Below are positions 25,716 through 34,850 of a stretch of DNA of 64,000 nt, piece by piece. Under the pieces are notes generated by a model that did no database searches, was not told the DNA's origin, and worked only from the letters and a program-made list of their open reading frames with translations. How positions within the stretch are numbered: the first letter of the stretch is position 1; each line of letters opens with the position of its first letter. Source of the DNA: an uncultured Lachnospiraceae bacterium (GTDB taxonomy: Bacteria; Bacillota; Clostridia; Lachnospirales; Lachnospiraceae); NCBI GenBank assembly GCA_905209075.1, contig CAJLRL010000003.1, positions 62,001 to 126,000 on the forward strand. The letters are read 5' to 3'. Both the position numbers and the translations under genes were made by a program.

Positions 25716-26474
25716 ATGCAGATTATATTTGTACATCACAGCTGCTTTTTAGTGGAAGTTGATGATAAGGTACTTATATTTGATTATTTTGATGGGGACA
25801 AGGTGGACGGATGGCATTTTGCGGGCAGACTACCGCATTATAAACCAGACACAAAAATATATATGTTTGCAAGCCACTCTCATAAAGACCATTTTGATCT
25901 TGATATTTTAAGGTGGACAGAAGAATATCCGGAAATAAAATACATTTTCTCAAACCAGATACGCATAAGTCCCAATTTTCTTAAAAGACATGGTATCCAG
26001 CCGCAGGTAAGAGAAAAAGTCCAATTTGTTTCAGCAGACAATAACTATAAAGTGGATGATATTGAAATAACAACATTGCGTTCAACAGATGCAGGTGTAG
26101 CATTCTATATCAATACAAACGGAGTCAGTATTTTTCATGCAGGAGATTTAAATGACTGGGAATGGGAAGGCGCAGGAGATCTGATAAATGGCATGATGAG
26201 AAGAAGCTTCAGGCATGAGATTAAAAAAATATCGGACAAGCCGCTCAATATTGCATTTTTTCCGCTGGATCCAAGACTTGGTGAGCATGAATTTGATGGG
26301 ATAGATTTCTTTGTGAAAAATACAAATGCAGAATATGTTTTTCCAATGCATATGTGGCAGGATTATTCCAAGATAAAAGATTTTAAGCGCAGACTTACGA
26401 ATCGTCAGGCAGCAGAGCGTGTTATTGAGATAGAAAGAGAAAATCAGTCATTTGCATTTGAAGAGAACTATTGA
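25716..26474 (+). CDS. MBL-fold metallohydrolase (UlaG-like)
   Basis: A 252-residue metallo-beta-lactamase-fold protein, cytoplasmic. I chose ATG 25716 with SD GGAGA at 25706; the ATG at 25704 has none. The metal motif HSHKDHFD (HxHxDH) is intact, with Asp in HAGDLNDWEWEG and a late His in FPMHMWQDY. The fold resembles UlaG-like lactonases and other unassigned hydrolases, so the substrate is unknown. It stands alone between spoIVA and alaS. Confidence 0.8.
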   Translation: MQIIFVHHSCFLVEVDDKVLIFDYFDGDKVDGWHFAGRLPHYKPDTKIYMFASHSHKDHFDLDILRWTEEYPEIKYIFSNQIRISPNFLKRHGIQPQVREKVQFVSADNNYKVDDIEITTLRSTDAGVAFYINTNGVSIFHAGDLNDWEWEGAGDLINGMMRRSFRHEIKKISDKPLNIAFFPLDPRLGEHEFDGIDFFVKNTNAEYVFPMHMWQDYSKIKDFKRRLTNRQAAERVIEIERENQSFAFEENY

Positions 26475-26499
26475 ATTATTTAAAAAGTTAATTTATAAT
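26471..26499 (+). promoter_or_regulatory. Promoter of the small membrane protein and alaS
   Basis: TTGAAT (26471-26476), 17-base spacer, TATAAT (26494-26499). The -35 box overlaps the stop codon of the MBL gene. Confidence 0.75.
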
Positions 26500-26532
26500 A
26501 TATTGGTTTAAAGCATATGGAGGGTAATGTGT

Positions 26533-26673
26533 ATGGGAGATTTTTTAATGTGCGTGGCACAATATGTAATAATCATGATTGTTTTAGCAGTAATTGGAGT
26601 CTGTGGGGGAGCTATAGGAATTAAGCTCCGTAAAGCAAAAAATGCCAAAAAGACTGCTGATACAGATAAATAA
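26533..26673 (+). CDS. Small membrane protein, 46 residues
   Basis: ATG 26533 follows GGAGGG at 26519-26524 with an 8-base gap; the earlier ATG 26527 is too close to it. It encodes MGDFLMCVAQYVIIMIVLAV, then a glycine-rich segment (GVCGGAIGI) and a basic tail (KLRKAKNAKKTADTDK). One TM helix of about 22 residues with the positive end inside suggests an outside-to-inside topology. It ends 19 bases before alaS and shares its promoter. The family is not known to me. A conserved small ORF before alaS in relatives would confirm it. Confidence 0.6.
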   Translation: MGDFLMCVAQYVIIMIVLAVIGVCGGAIGIKLRKAKNAKKTADTDK

Positions 26674-26692
26674 CTCAAAGGAGATTTGGATA

Positions 26693-29353
26693 ATGAACAA
26701 GAGCTATGGCGTTAATGAGTTACGTCGAATGTACCTTGAATTTTTTGAGAGCAAGGGACACCTTGCAATGAAGAGCTTTTCACTTGTTCCACATAATGAT
26801 AACAGTTTACTTCTTATCAATGCGGGAATGGCTCCTCTTAAACCATATTTTACAGGTCAGGAAATACCACCGAGAAGAAGAGTGACAACATGCCAGAAAT
26901 GTGTCAGGACAGGAGATATCGAAAACGTAGGAAAGACAGCCCGCCATCTTACGTTTTTTGAGATGCTTGGAAACTTCTCTTTCGGAGATTATTTTAAACA
27001 TGAGGCAATAGCATGGTCATGGGAGTTCCTTACAAAGGTACTTGAGCTTGACCCGGAAAGACTCTATCCTTCAATATATGGCGAAGATGAAGAAGCTTTT
27101 GATATATGGACAAAGGAAGTTGGTGTTCCGGCTGAAAAGATCACACGTTTTTACAGAGATCCGGAAACCGGAGAATGTGATAACTTCTGGGAGCATGGAG
27201 CAGGACCTTGCGGACCATGTTCAGAAATCTATTATGATCGTGGTGAAAAATACGGCTGTGGCAGCCCGGACTGTAAAGTAGGCTGTGAATGCGACCGGTT
27301 TATGGAAGTATGGAATAACGTATTTACACAGTTTAACGGTGATGGACACGGCGGATACGAGGAACTTGAGAATAAAAACATTGATACAGGAATGGGACTG
27401 GAGCGTCTTGCAGTAGTAATGCAGGATGTGGATTCTGTTTTTGATATAGACACAATGAAAGCAATAAGAGACAAAGTCTGTGATCTTTCAGGCAAAAAAT
27501 ATCATGTCGATGAGATGGATGATGTATCTATACGTCTTATCACAGATCATATCCGTTCATCAACATTCCTTATTTCTGATGGTGTTATGCCGAGCAATGA
27601 AGGAAGAGGATATGTACTCAGAAGAATTATACGACGGGCTGCAAGACATGGAAGAATGCTTGGTATAAACGGAACTTTCCTTGCAAAAGTTGCACAGGTG
27701 GTTATAGATGAGAGTAAAGACGGATATCCTGAGCTTGAGGAAAAGAAAGACTTCATCTTAAATGTTCTTACAAAGGAAGAAGAAAAATTTGCAAAGACTA
27801 TCGACCAGGGACTTGGAATTCTGGCTGAGATGGAAGAAAAAATGCAAAAAGAAGGCAGAAAAGAGCTTTCTGGAGAAGACGCATTTAAATTATATGATAC
27901 ATATGGATTCCCTATTGACCTTACAGCAGAGATCCTTGAGGAAAAGGGATTTTCATATGATGATGACGGTTTTGAAAAATGCATGGAAAAACAGAGACAG
28001 ACAGCAAGAGGTGCCCGCAAAGAGACAAACTATATGGGGGCAGATGCTGATGTATATAATGATATAGATTCAGATATCACAACAGAATTCAGCGGCTATG
28101 ACAAGACAACAGATTCATCTGAAATTGCATTTATCACAACGGATTCAGAAGTGGTCGATGCGATCTCTGATGGAGACAGAGGCTCTATAATCGTTCCTGT
28201 CACACCATTTTATGCTACAATGGGCGGACAGCAGGGCGATAAGGGAATTATCGAGACTGCTGATGGCAAATTTGTAGTTGAGGACACAGTAAAGGTTGTC
28301 GGAAACAGATATGCACATGTTGGTTATGTAAAAGAAGGAATGATCCGTGCAGGAGAAAAAGCTAAACTCGTAGTCGATCCGGCTGGACGTATGAGGACAT
28401 GCCGCAACCATTCGGCAACTCATCTGCTTCAGAAAGCACTGCGTGAGGTTCTTGGAACACATGTAGAACAGGCTGGTTCATATCAGGATGGTGAGAGAAC
28501 AAGATTTGACTTTTCACATTTTTCAGCCATGACAGCTGAAGAGATACAGAAGGTTGAAGATATCGTAAACGAAAAAATTGCAGAAGGTCTTCCTGTAAAA
28601 ACAGACATAATGACTGTTGACGAAGCTAAAAAGACAGGTGCCATGGCACTCTTTGGTGAAAAATATGGCGAGAAGGTGCGGGTAGTTTCTATGGGAGACT
28701 ATTCGAAAGAATTCTGCGGCGGAACACATGTAAAGAATACAGCTGACATCATCACATTCAAGATCTTGTCTGAGAGCGGAGTTGCAGCTGGCGTAAGACG
28801 TATAGAAGCAATTACAGGAGATAATGTATTTGCTTATTACAAGAAGCTTGAAAATGAATTAAATGAGGCTGCAAAGGTTGTAAAAACTACTCCGGCCAAG
28901 CTTGTTGAAAGACTAAATCATCTTACTGCAGAGGTTAAAGAGCTTCAGAGTGAGAATGAGTCATTAAAGAGCAAAGCAGCAAAAGATGCACTTGGTGATG
29001 TTATGGACAAAGTCAGGGAGATAAACGGCGTAAAAGTCCTTGCGTCAAGTGTTGTTGGCGTTGACATGAATGGTCTTCGTGAGCTGGGCGATTCACTTAA
29101 AGAAAAACTGGGTGAAGGTGTTATTCTGCTGGCTTCTTCAAATGAAGGCAAGGTAAATCTTATCGCTATGGCAACAGAAGAAGCAATGAAAAAGGGTGCG
29201 CATGCAGGAAACATCATAAAAGCAGCTGCCTCAAAAGTCGGCGGCGGCGGTGGTGGACGTCCTAATATGGCGCAGGCTGGCGGTAAAAATCCGGCAGGCA
29301 TTAATGATGCTATAGAGACGGTTTACGCAGAACTTGAAAAAATAATCAAATAA
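26693..29353 (+). CDS. alaS: Alanyl-tRNA synthetase
   Basis: An 886-residue class II synthetase. Start ATG 26693 is used because AAAGGAG sits just before it; an upstream TTG would add 17 residues without support. The catalytic domain begins NELRRMYLEFFESKGH, with motif 2 around RRRVTTCQKCVRTGDIENVGKT. The editing domain has HSATHLLQ and CGGTHV, the zinc ligands that clear Ser-tRNA(Ala). The C-Ala domain includes GGGGGGRPNMAQAGG. No T-box lies upstream. Confidence 0.97.
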   Translation: MNKSYGVNELRRMYLEFFESKGHLAMKSFSLVPHNDNSLLLINAGMAPLKPYFTGQEIPPRRRVTTCQKCVRTGDIENVGKTARHLTFFEMLGNFSFGDYFKHEAIAWSWEFLTKVLELDPERLYPSIYGEDEEAFDIWTKEVGVPAEKITRFYRDPETGECDNFWEHGAGPCGPCSEIYYDRGEKYGCGSPDCKVGCECDRFMEVWNNVFTQFNGDGHGGYEELENKNIDTGMGLERLAVVMQDVDSVFDIDTMKAIRDKVCDLSGKKYHVDEMDDVSIRLITDHIRSSTFLISDGVMPSNEGRGYVLRRIIRRAARHGRMLGINGTFLAKVAQVVIDESKDGYPELEEKKDFILNVLTKEEEKFAKTIDQGLGILAEMEEKMQKEGRKELSGEDAFKLYDTYGFPIDLTAEILEEKGFSYDDDGFEKCMEKQRQTARGARKETNYMGADADVYNDIDSDITTEFSGYDKTTDSSEIAFITTDSEVVDAISDGDRGSIIVPVTPFYATMGGQQGDKGIIETADGKFVVEDTVKVVGNRYAHVGYVKEGMIRAGEKAKLVVDPAGRMRTCRNHSATHLLQKALREVLGTHVEQAGSYQDGERTRFDFSHFSAMTAEEIQKVEDIVNEKIAEGLPVKTDIMTVDEAKKTGAMALFGEKYGEKVRVVSMGDYSKEFCGGTHVKNTADIITFKILSESGVAAGVRRIEAITGDNVFAYYKKLENELNEAAKVVKTTPAKLVERLNHLTAEVKELQSENESLKSKAAKDALGDVMDKVREINGVKVLASSVVGVDMNGLRELGDSLKEKLGEGVILLASSNEGKVNLIAMATEEAMKKGAHAGNIIKAAASKVGGGGGGRPNMAQAGGKNPAGINDAIETVYAELEKIIK

Positions 29354-29380
29354 TGTGCAAATTTAACAAATAAGAAACGA

Positions 29381-29426
29381 AAAAGAGCGAAAAAGTGTTC
29401 AAAAAAACACAATTTGCTCTTTTTTG
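29381..29426 (+). terminator. Terminator after alaS
   Basis: AAAAGAGC (29381-29388) pairs with GCTCTTTT (29416-29423), with an inner GTGTT/AACAC helix and a continuing T-run. It starts 27 bases after the alaS stop. Confidence 0.75.
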
Positions 29427-29480
29427 TTTATACTTTTTGTGGTACAATATTACCATAAATATCAGAAAGGATGTATTCAT

Positions 29481-30749
29481 ATGAGGAAGAAATGGATTGC
29501 GGCAGCGTTAGTCTGCACAATGGGAGTTACATCATTGGCTGGTTGTGGCAACAGCGCAAATTCAAATGCATCAACAGAGGCTGATGCGCAGGATACACAA
29601 TCAGATGATGGTGTAGTTACACTTAAGGTCTGGTCAGAAGAGAGTAATTTTGATTTTATGAATCAGATGATTGAAAGCTTTAAGCAGGAATATGCCGGTC
29701 AGGCACAGTTTGATATTACACTGGAGGCAAATGCTGATTCGGAAGCAAAAAATAATGCTTTGGGGGACATACTTAATTCGGCTGATGTATATCCGCTTGC
29801 GGATGACCAGATAACAGGGCTTGTTGCTGGAGGTGCACTTTATCCGGTACCTGATGCAGATGATGTAAAGGCAGCAAATGATGAGGGAGCAGTGGCAGCG
29901 GCTACTGTAAATGATGTTCTTTATGCGTATCCTATGACGGCGGATAATGGTTATTTTATGTATTATAACAAAGCATATTTTTCCGATTCTGATCTTGCAA
30001 CACTTGATGGTATGATGTCTATTGCGGCTGCAAACGGAAAGAAAGTAACAATGGACTGGTCTTCAGGATGGTATCTATATGCATTCTTCGGAAATACAGG
30101 ACTTGAATTTGGAATAAATGATGATGGCGTTACAAACTATTGTAACTGGAATGCCAAGGATACTGCCATAAAGGGTGTAGATGTGGCACAGGCGCTTCTT
30201 AATATTGCTTCAAACCCTGGATTCATGAATGCGGTAGATACTGATTTTATGGCTGGAGTACAGGATGGAAGTGTCATTGCCGGAGTCAGCGGTGCATGGA
30301 ATGCTGCGACGGTCAAGCAGGTATGGGGTGATAATTATGGAGCTGTGAAGCTTCCAACTTATACATGCGCAGGACAGCAGATCCAGATGTCATCATTTAA
30401 AGGATACAAATATATGGGCGTGAGTGCGTATTCTAAATATCCGGAGTGGGCAGCGAAACTTGCAGATTGGTTTACAAACGAACAAAATCAGACGCTCAGG
30501 CTTGAACAGCAGGATCAGGGACCATCAAACATAAATGCTGCTGCATCAGATAAAGTCTCAGAAATACCGGCTCTTGTGGCTGTTACAGATCAGGCACAGT
30601 ATGGAACACTTCAGAGGGTTGGAAACAGCTACTGGGATGCGATGTCGTCATTTGGTTCAACGATGGCTGCCGGAAATCCTAAGAATCTTGAATTGCAGGA
30701 TATAATTGATGCGCTGGTTGAAGAAATAACGCAGTCGGTTGCCGGCTAA
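29481..30749 (+). CDS. Extracellular solute-binding lipoprotein (sugar type)
   Basis: A 422-residue ABC-type binding protein. Start ATG 29481, with AAAGGA before it. The signal peptide MRKKWIAAALVCTMGVTSLAGC ends in the lipobox LAGC, so it is a membrane-anchored lipoprotein. A Ser/Thr/Asn/Asp-rich linker follows, then the binding core (VVTLKVWSEESNFDFMNQM). The fold group is family 1, as in maltose and other oligosaccharide binders. No permease or ATPase gene is next to it; the next gene (14 bases) is a chemoreceptor. A sensory rather than transport role is therefore possible. Confidence 0.85.
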   Translation: MRKKWIAAALVCTMGVTSLAGCGNSANSNASTEADAQDTQSDDGVVTLKVWSEESNFDFMNQMIESFKQEYAGQAQFDITLEANADSEAKNNALGDILNSADVYPLADDQITGLVAGGALYPVPDADDVKAANDEGAVAAATVNDVLYAYPMTADNGYFMYYNKAYFSDSDLATLDGMMSIAAANGKKVTMDWSSGWYLYAFFGNTGLEFGINDDGVTNYCNWNAKDTAIKGVDVAQALLNIASNPGFMNAVDTDFMAGVQDGSVIAGVSGAWNAATVKQVWGDNYGAVKLPTYTCAGQQIQMSSFKGYKYMGVSAYSKYPEWAAKLADWFTNEQNQTLRLEQQDQGPSNINAAASDKVSEIPALVAVTDQAQYGTLQRVGNSYWDAMSSFGSTMAAGNPKNLELQDIIDALVEEITQSVAG

Positions 30750-30762
30750 GGAGGAATGAAAG

Positions 30763-32496
30763 ATGAATCAAAATAAAAAAATAAGTACAAAGATTATTAT
30801 TATGATTCCGGTATTCATTCTTGGAATTGTAAGCATTTTTTCAAATGTATGGGCTTTAAGAAGTCTTGGAAATGTAAATAGTGCTGCGACAGTGATTGCT
30901 GATAAATCAATGTCAAGTGTCAGCAAGCTTGCTGATGTGGAACAGGAAACAATGCAGATACATAATTTTGCACTTTCGCATATTATTTCAACTGATCTTA
31001 ATGCTATGATCGGACTCGTTGAGGAGATCAGGAATGAAGAGGATACACTTGAGCAGTCACTGGATGATTATGAGGCTTATGTAGATGATGATACCCAGTC
31101 AGATTATCAGACTATATGTGATAATTATAAAGGCCTCAGGGATGCATGCTCAAATGTAATGGCATATAGTGCTGCGGGAAATAATTCTGCTGCATATGAA
31201 CTCGCAAACGGGGATCTTTCAAGCTATGCTGAATCAATAGAAGCTTCAATAGGTTCGATAAAGGATAAAATAAGTTCGAATGCTGAGGCAGAAAGAAAGG
31301 ATCTTTCAGCTGCATACCATACATCAATGGTTACGAGTGGAATTACAATTACAATAAGTGTGATTTCTCTTATCGCAGCTGCCATATTAGTGCTCAGAAT
31401 GGTTATCAAGCCTCTTTCTACAACGCAAAAAGAAATTGACAACATTATTGATAATATAGATAACAGACAGGGAGATCTTACGCAGAGAGTTTCTGTAAGT
31501 TCTAATGAAGAAATTGATGCGGTTGGACATGGTATTAATATTTTTATGGCAAAGCTGCAGGAAATATTTAAGATCATTGTAAGCAATTCAAATAAGATGG
31601 AAGAGGTTGTTGATGAAGTACGCCAGAGTGTACAGACAAGTAATGGAAGCGTTTCAGATCTGTCTGCTCTTACAGAAGAGCTTTCAGCGACAATGCAGAA
31701 TATTTCAGAGAATGCTTCATCAATAAATGATAATACAGAGTCTGTTGCTGCAGAGGTAAATGATATTGTAGACAAGACATCTGAAATTAACCAGTATACA
31801 AAAGAAATGAAAAATCATGCCCTTTCAATGGAGACTGCTGCAAAAACAAATATGGAGTCTACAGGAGAGAAGGTTAATAAGATCCTTACTGTTTTAGAGC
31901 AGGCTATTGAGGATAGTAATAGCGTAAATCAGGTTAATACACTTACTGATGATATTTTAAATATTGCAAGCCAGACCAATCTTTTAGCACTGAATGCATC
32001 TATTGAGGCTGCAAGGGCAGGCGAAGCCGGAAGAGGATTTGCGGTAGTTGCAACTGAAATCAGTCAGCTGGCTGCTGCAAGCCAGGAGGCTGCAAACAAT
32101 ATCCAGCGTATAAATGGAGTTGTTACAAATGCAGTCCATAATCTTGCTGATAATGCAAATGATCTTGTAAATTATATGAATGAATCAATACTTCCGGAAT
32201 TTGCTGGATTTGTTGATTCTGGAAGTGAATATCGTGATAAGGCTTCTCATATTGAGAAAGTTATGGGCGAATTTGAAGAGAAAACAGAATCATTAAAACA
32301 GTCAATGGATGAGATTGCGGTTTCTATAAGTACGATATCGCATGCTATTGAAGAAGGTGTTAATGGAGTTGTATCTGCGGCTGACAGTACACAGGTTCTT
32401 GTTACAGATATGGATAATATCTCAAGAAGGATGGATGAAAACTATGAGATTGCAGATGGTCTTAGGAAAGAAACTGCTATTTTCATTAAATTATAA
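30763..32496 (+). CDS. Methyl-accepting chemotaxis protein
   Basis: A 577-residue chemoreceptor. TM1 at about 10-30, then an outside four-helix-bundle-like sensor (about 32-190), TM2 at about 190-212, HAMP at about 212-265 and the cytoplasmic signalling hairpin. The tip that binds CheA/CheW is SQTNLLALNASIEAARAGEAGRGFAVV, fully typical. SD AAGGAGG. It is in an operon with the upstream binding lipoprotein, a layout that suggests the loaded lipoprotein touches the sensor. Confidence 0.93.
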   Translation: MNQNKKISTKIIIMIPVFILGIVSIFSNVWALRSLGNVNSAATVIADKSMSSVSKLADVEQETMQIHNFALSHIISTDLNAMIGLVEEIRNEEDTLEQSLDDYEAYVDDDTQSDYQTICDNYKGLRDACSNVMAYSAAGNNSAAYELANGDLSSYAESIEASIGSIKDKISSNAEAERKDLSAAYHTSMVTSGITITISVISLIAAAILVLRMVIKPLSTTQKEIDNIIDNIDNRQGDLTQRVSVSSNEEIDAVGHGINIFMAKLQEIFKIIVSNSNKMEEVVDEVRQSVQTSNGSVSDLSALTEELSATMQNISENASSINDNTESVAAEVNDIVDKTSEINQYTKEMKNHALSMETAAKTNMESTGEKVNKILTVLEQAIEDSNSVNQVNTLTDDILNIASQTNLLALNASIEAARAGEAGRGFAVVATEISQLAAASQEAANNIQRINGVVTNAVHNLADNANDLVNYMNESILPEFAGFVDSGSEYRDKASHIEKVMGEFEEKTESLKQSMDEIAVSISTISHAIEEGVNGVVSAADSTQVLVTDMDNISRRMDENYEIADGLRKETAIFIKL

Positions 32497-32610
32497 TTGG
32501 ATAGCAGGTTGTAATACAATAAATATGATAGATTCTGATGTTGTAAAATGAATTTTTACAATATAAAATTAAAAAAGTCAGATAAAATCGAAAAATTTTT
32601 CAGCAACATA

Positions 32611-32638
32611 TTGACAAATAGAGAAATTTTGTTAAAAT
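32611..32638 (+). promoter_or_regulatory. Promoter of rpsU
   Basis: TTGACA (32611-32616), 16-base spacer, TAAAAT (32633-32638). The leader to the rpsU start is about 75 bases. Confidence 0.75.
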
Positions 32639-32665
32639 ACTTGTTAGTGCAATTAAGTAAGAAGT

Positions 32666-32709
32666 ACCTAACAGTTGATGCACAATACACAACTGGAGGG
32701 AGGTTAGGT
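32666..32709 (+). promoter_or_regulatory. Structured rpsU leader with the SD in an internal loop
   Basis: ACCTAAC (32666-32672) pairs with GTTAGGT (32703-32709), and AGTTG (32673-32677) with CAACT (32690-32694). GGAGGGAG (32695-32702), the only strong SD, forms a one-sided bulge between the two helices. TTAGGTT repeats at 32711-32717. The fold could serve feedback by S21 or another ribosomal ligand; that is inference. Confidence 0.55.
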
Positions 32710-32717
32710 TTTAGGTT

Positions 32718-32894
32718 ATGTCTAGTGTTATAGTTAAAGAAAACGAAACTTTAGATAGCGCATTACGCAGATTTAAGAGAAACTGCGCAAAGGCAGGAAT
32801 CCAGCAGGAGATTCGTAAGCGTGAGCATTACGAGAAGCCAAGCGTAAAGCGTAAGAAAAAATCTGAAGCAGCTAGAAAAAGAAAATACAATTAA
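32718..32894 (+). CDS. rpsU: 30S ribosomal protein S21
   Basis: A 58-residue, very basic ribosomal protein that acts in start-site selection near the anti-SD of 16S rRNA. It reads MSSVIVKENETLDSALRRFK at the start and has a Lys/Arg tail (VKRKKKSEAARKRKYN). The start is ATG 32718; the SD GGAGGGAGG is 14 bases away, which is long, and lies inside the leader structure. It is a single-gene unit with its own promoter and terminator. Confidence 0.97.
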   Translation: MSSVIVKENETLDSALRRFKRNCAKAGIQQEIRKREHYEKPSVKRKKKSEAARKRKYN

Positions 32895-32902
32895 TGTATT
32901 AG

Positions 32903-32938
32903 AAGAACTACCGCAATGCGGTAGTTCTTTTGTTGTTT
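32903..32938 (+). terminator. Terminator after rpsU
   Basis: AAGAACTACCGC (32903-32914) and GCGGTAGTTCTT (32918-32929) form a perfect 12-bp stem with loop AAT, followed by a T-rich tail. Confidence 0.9.
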
Positions 32939-32996
32939 CTGTTATACCAGGTAATAAAACACATTATTTTATCTGAAGAGAAAAGAGGAAGAACCT

Positions 32997-34730
32997 TTGA
33001 AGAAAAATTTAAAAAAGATGTTTAGTTACTATAAACCATATCTTGGAATATTTTTTGCAGATATGTTTTTTGCCATGCTGTCAGCTGCTGTGGCACTCAC
33101 GATCCCACTTGTTGTCAGATATGTTACATCAACTCTCATATATGAAGAAAAATCAGAAATAATACATAAAATCATTTATATAGCACTATTTCTTCTTGTA
33201 TTGCTTTTGATAGACCTTTATAGCAGATTTTTTATAGGAAATTATGGACATGTTATGGGGGCAAAAATGGAATATGATATGAGGGCGGAGATATTCGACC
33301 ATATGCAGCATCTGCCATTTTCTTTTTATGATGATGCAAAAGTAGGTCAGCTTATGAGCAGGATCACATCGGATCTGTTTGATATAACAGAACTTCTCCA
33401 TCATGGACCTGAAAATATAATATTGTCCGTGTTAAAGATTTTTGGTGCTCTTGTGATTCTTTGCAATATTAATGGATGGCTGACGTTGGCAGCATTTATT
33501 GTCCTTCCGTTTATGTTCTGGTTTGCCCTTGTCCTTAATAAAAGAATGAGAGGGGCATTCAAGAGAAACAGAGAAAAAATAGCATCCATAAACGAGCAGA
33601 TAGAGGATAATTTATCCGGAATACGTGTTGTGAAATCTTTTGCAAATGAGGATATTGAGAATAAGAAATTTAAGGTGGGAAATGATAATTTCCTCGCTGC
33701 TAAAAAGAACAGTTATCATTATATGGGATTATTCCAGGGCGGGGTAGGTGTTTTTACGACACTTATACAGGTAAACGTCATTGTCGCAGGCGCAATACTT
33801 ATTGCATATAACAGATTAAATATAAGTGATCTTATAACATTTCTTTTGTATATCGGTGTTTTTTCTGATCCAATAAGAACGCTGGTTGATTTTACAGAAC
33901 AGTTCCAGAACGGATATACAGGTTTTGAAAGATTCAGGGAGATAATGGACATTGAATCAGATATTAAAGATAAAGATAATGCAGTATCACTTAAAAATGT
34001 AAAAGGCGATGTGACATTTTCGAATGTGTCATTTAAGTATAAAGATGGAGTAGAAGAAGTTTTAAGTGGAATAAACCTTGATGTAAAGGCAGGTACATAT
34101 ATTGCACTCGTAGGCTCATCTGGCGCTGGAAAAACAACGCTTTGCTCACTTATACCACGTTTTTATGATGTGTCAGAAGGAAGTATTAAAATCGATGGGA
34201 CAGATATACGGGATGTTACGCTTAACAGTCTTCGAAATCAGATAGGAATGGTACAACAGGATGTGTATCTGTTTGCCGGAACGATAATGGATAATATCGC
34301 ATATGGAAAACCTGGCGCAACCAAAGAAGAGGTTATAGAAGCAGCAAAAAATGCTAATGCGCACGAATTTATAATGTCATTTCCTGATGGATATGATACT
34401 GACATAGGACAAAGAGGGATAAAACTGTCAGGAGGACAGAAACAGAGATTATCAATTGCGCGTGTATTTCTTAAAAATCCACCAATACTTATTTTTGATG
34501 AGGCTACATCAGCGCTGGACAACGAAAGTGAAAAGGTTGTGCAGGAATCCCTGGAAAAACTTGCAAGCAACAGAACGACTTTTGTTATAGCCCACAGACT
34601 TACAACTATACAAAATGCGCAAAAGATAATTGTGCTGACAGAAGAAGGCATAGCAGAGTCAGGTACACATGAACAGCTTGTTTCAAGCGGTGGGATATAT
34701 GAAAAATTATATAATATGCATAAGCAGTAA
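32997..34730 (+). CDS. ABC exporter, fused membrane and ATPase domains
   Basis: A 577-residue half-transporter of the MsbA/multidrug type that works as a dimer. The start is TTG 32997, with GAGGAAG before it; the next in-frame ATG (33018) lacks an SD. Six TM segments lie in residues 1-310. The ATPase has Walker A GSSGAGKTT, Q-loop VQQDVYLFAG, signature LSGGQKQRLSIAR, Walker B ILIFDEATSALD and switch His in AHRLTT, all intact. No partner half-transporter gene is next to it, so a homodimer is likely. Substrate unknown. Confidence 0.9.
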   Translation: MKKNLKKMFSYYKPYLGIFFADMFFAMLSAAVALTIPLVVRYVTSTLIYEEKSEIIHKIIYIALFLLVLLLIDLYSRFFIGNYGHVMGAKMEYDMRAEIFDHMQHLPFSFYDDAKVGQLMSRITSDLFDITELLHHGPENIILSVLKIFGALVILCNINGWLTLAAFIVLPFMFWFALVLNKRMRGAFKRNREKIASINEQIEDNLSGIRVVKSFANEDIENKKFKVGNDNFLAAKKNSYHYMGLFQGGVGVFTTLIQVNVIVAGAILIAYNRLNISDLITFLLYIGVFSDPIRTLVDFTEQFQNGYTGFERFREIMDIESDIKDKDNAVSLKNVKGDVTFSNVSFKYKDGVEEVLSGINLDVKAGTYIALVGSSGAGKTTLCSLIPRFYDVSEGSIKIDGTDIRDVTLNSLRNQIGMVQQDVYLFAGTIMDNIAYGKPGATKEEVIEAAKNANAHEFIMSFPDGYDTDIGQRGIKLSGGQKQRLSIARVFLKNPPILIFDEATSALDNESEKVVQESLEKLASNRTTFVIAHRLTTIQNAQKIIVLTEEGIAESGTHEQLVSSGGIYEKLYNMHKQ

Positions 34731-34787
34731 TAAACGATTTTAAAGCAACAGTATTCATAAAATACGGACAGTTTATAAAATTATAAT

Positions 34788-34816
34788 TTGCATAATGATT
34801 GATTTGCTAGTAGAAT
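34788..34816 (+). promoter_or_regulatory. Promoter of the CobW-like operon
   Basis: TTGCAT (34788-34793), 17-base spacer, TAGAAT (34811-34816), 34 bases before the start codon. I saw no clear Zur or Fur box. Confidence 0.6.
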
Positions 34817-34850
34817 AGTAAATAGTGGAAAGAAAAGGAGTGAATATAAA

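Noticed and set aside
32548..32733. 61-codon ORF across the rpsU leader
   Set aside because: It covers the promoter and leader structure of rpsU and overlaps its start; no SD of its own fits.
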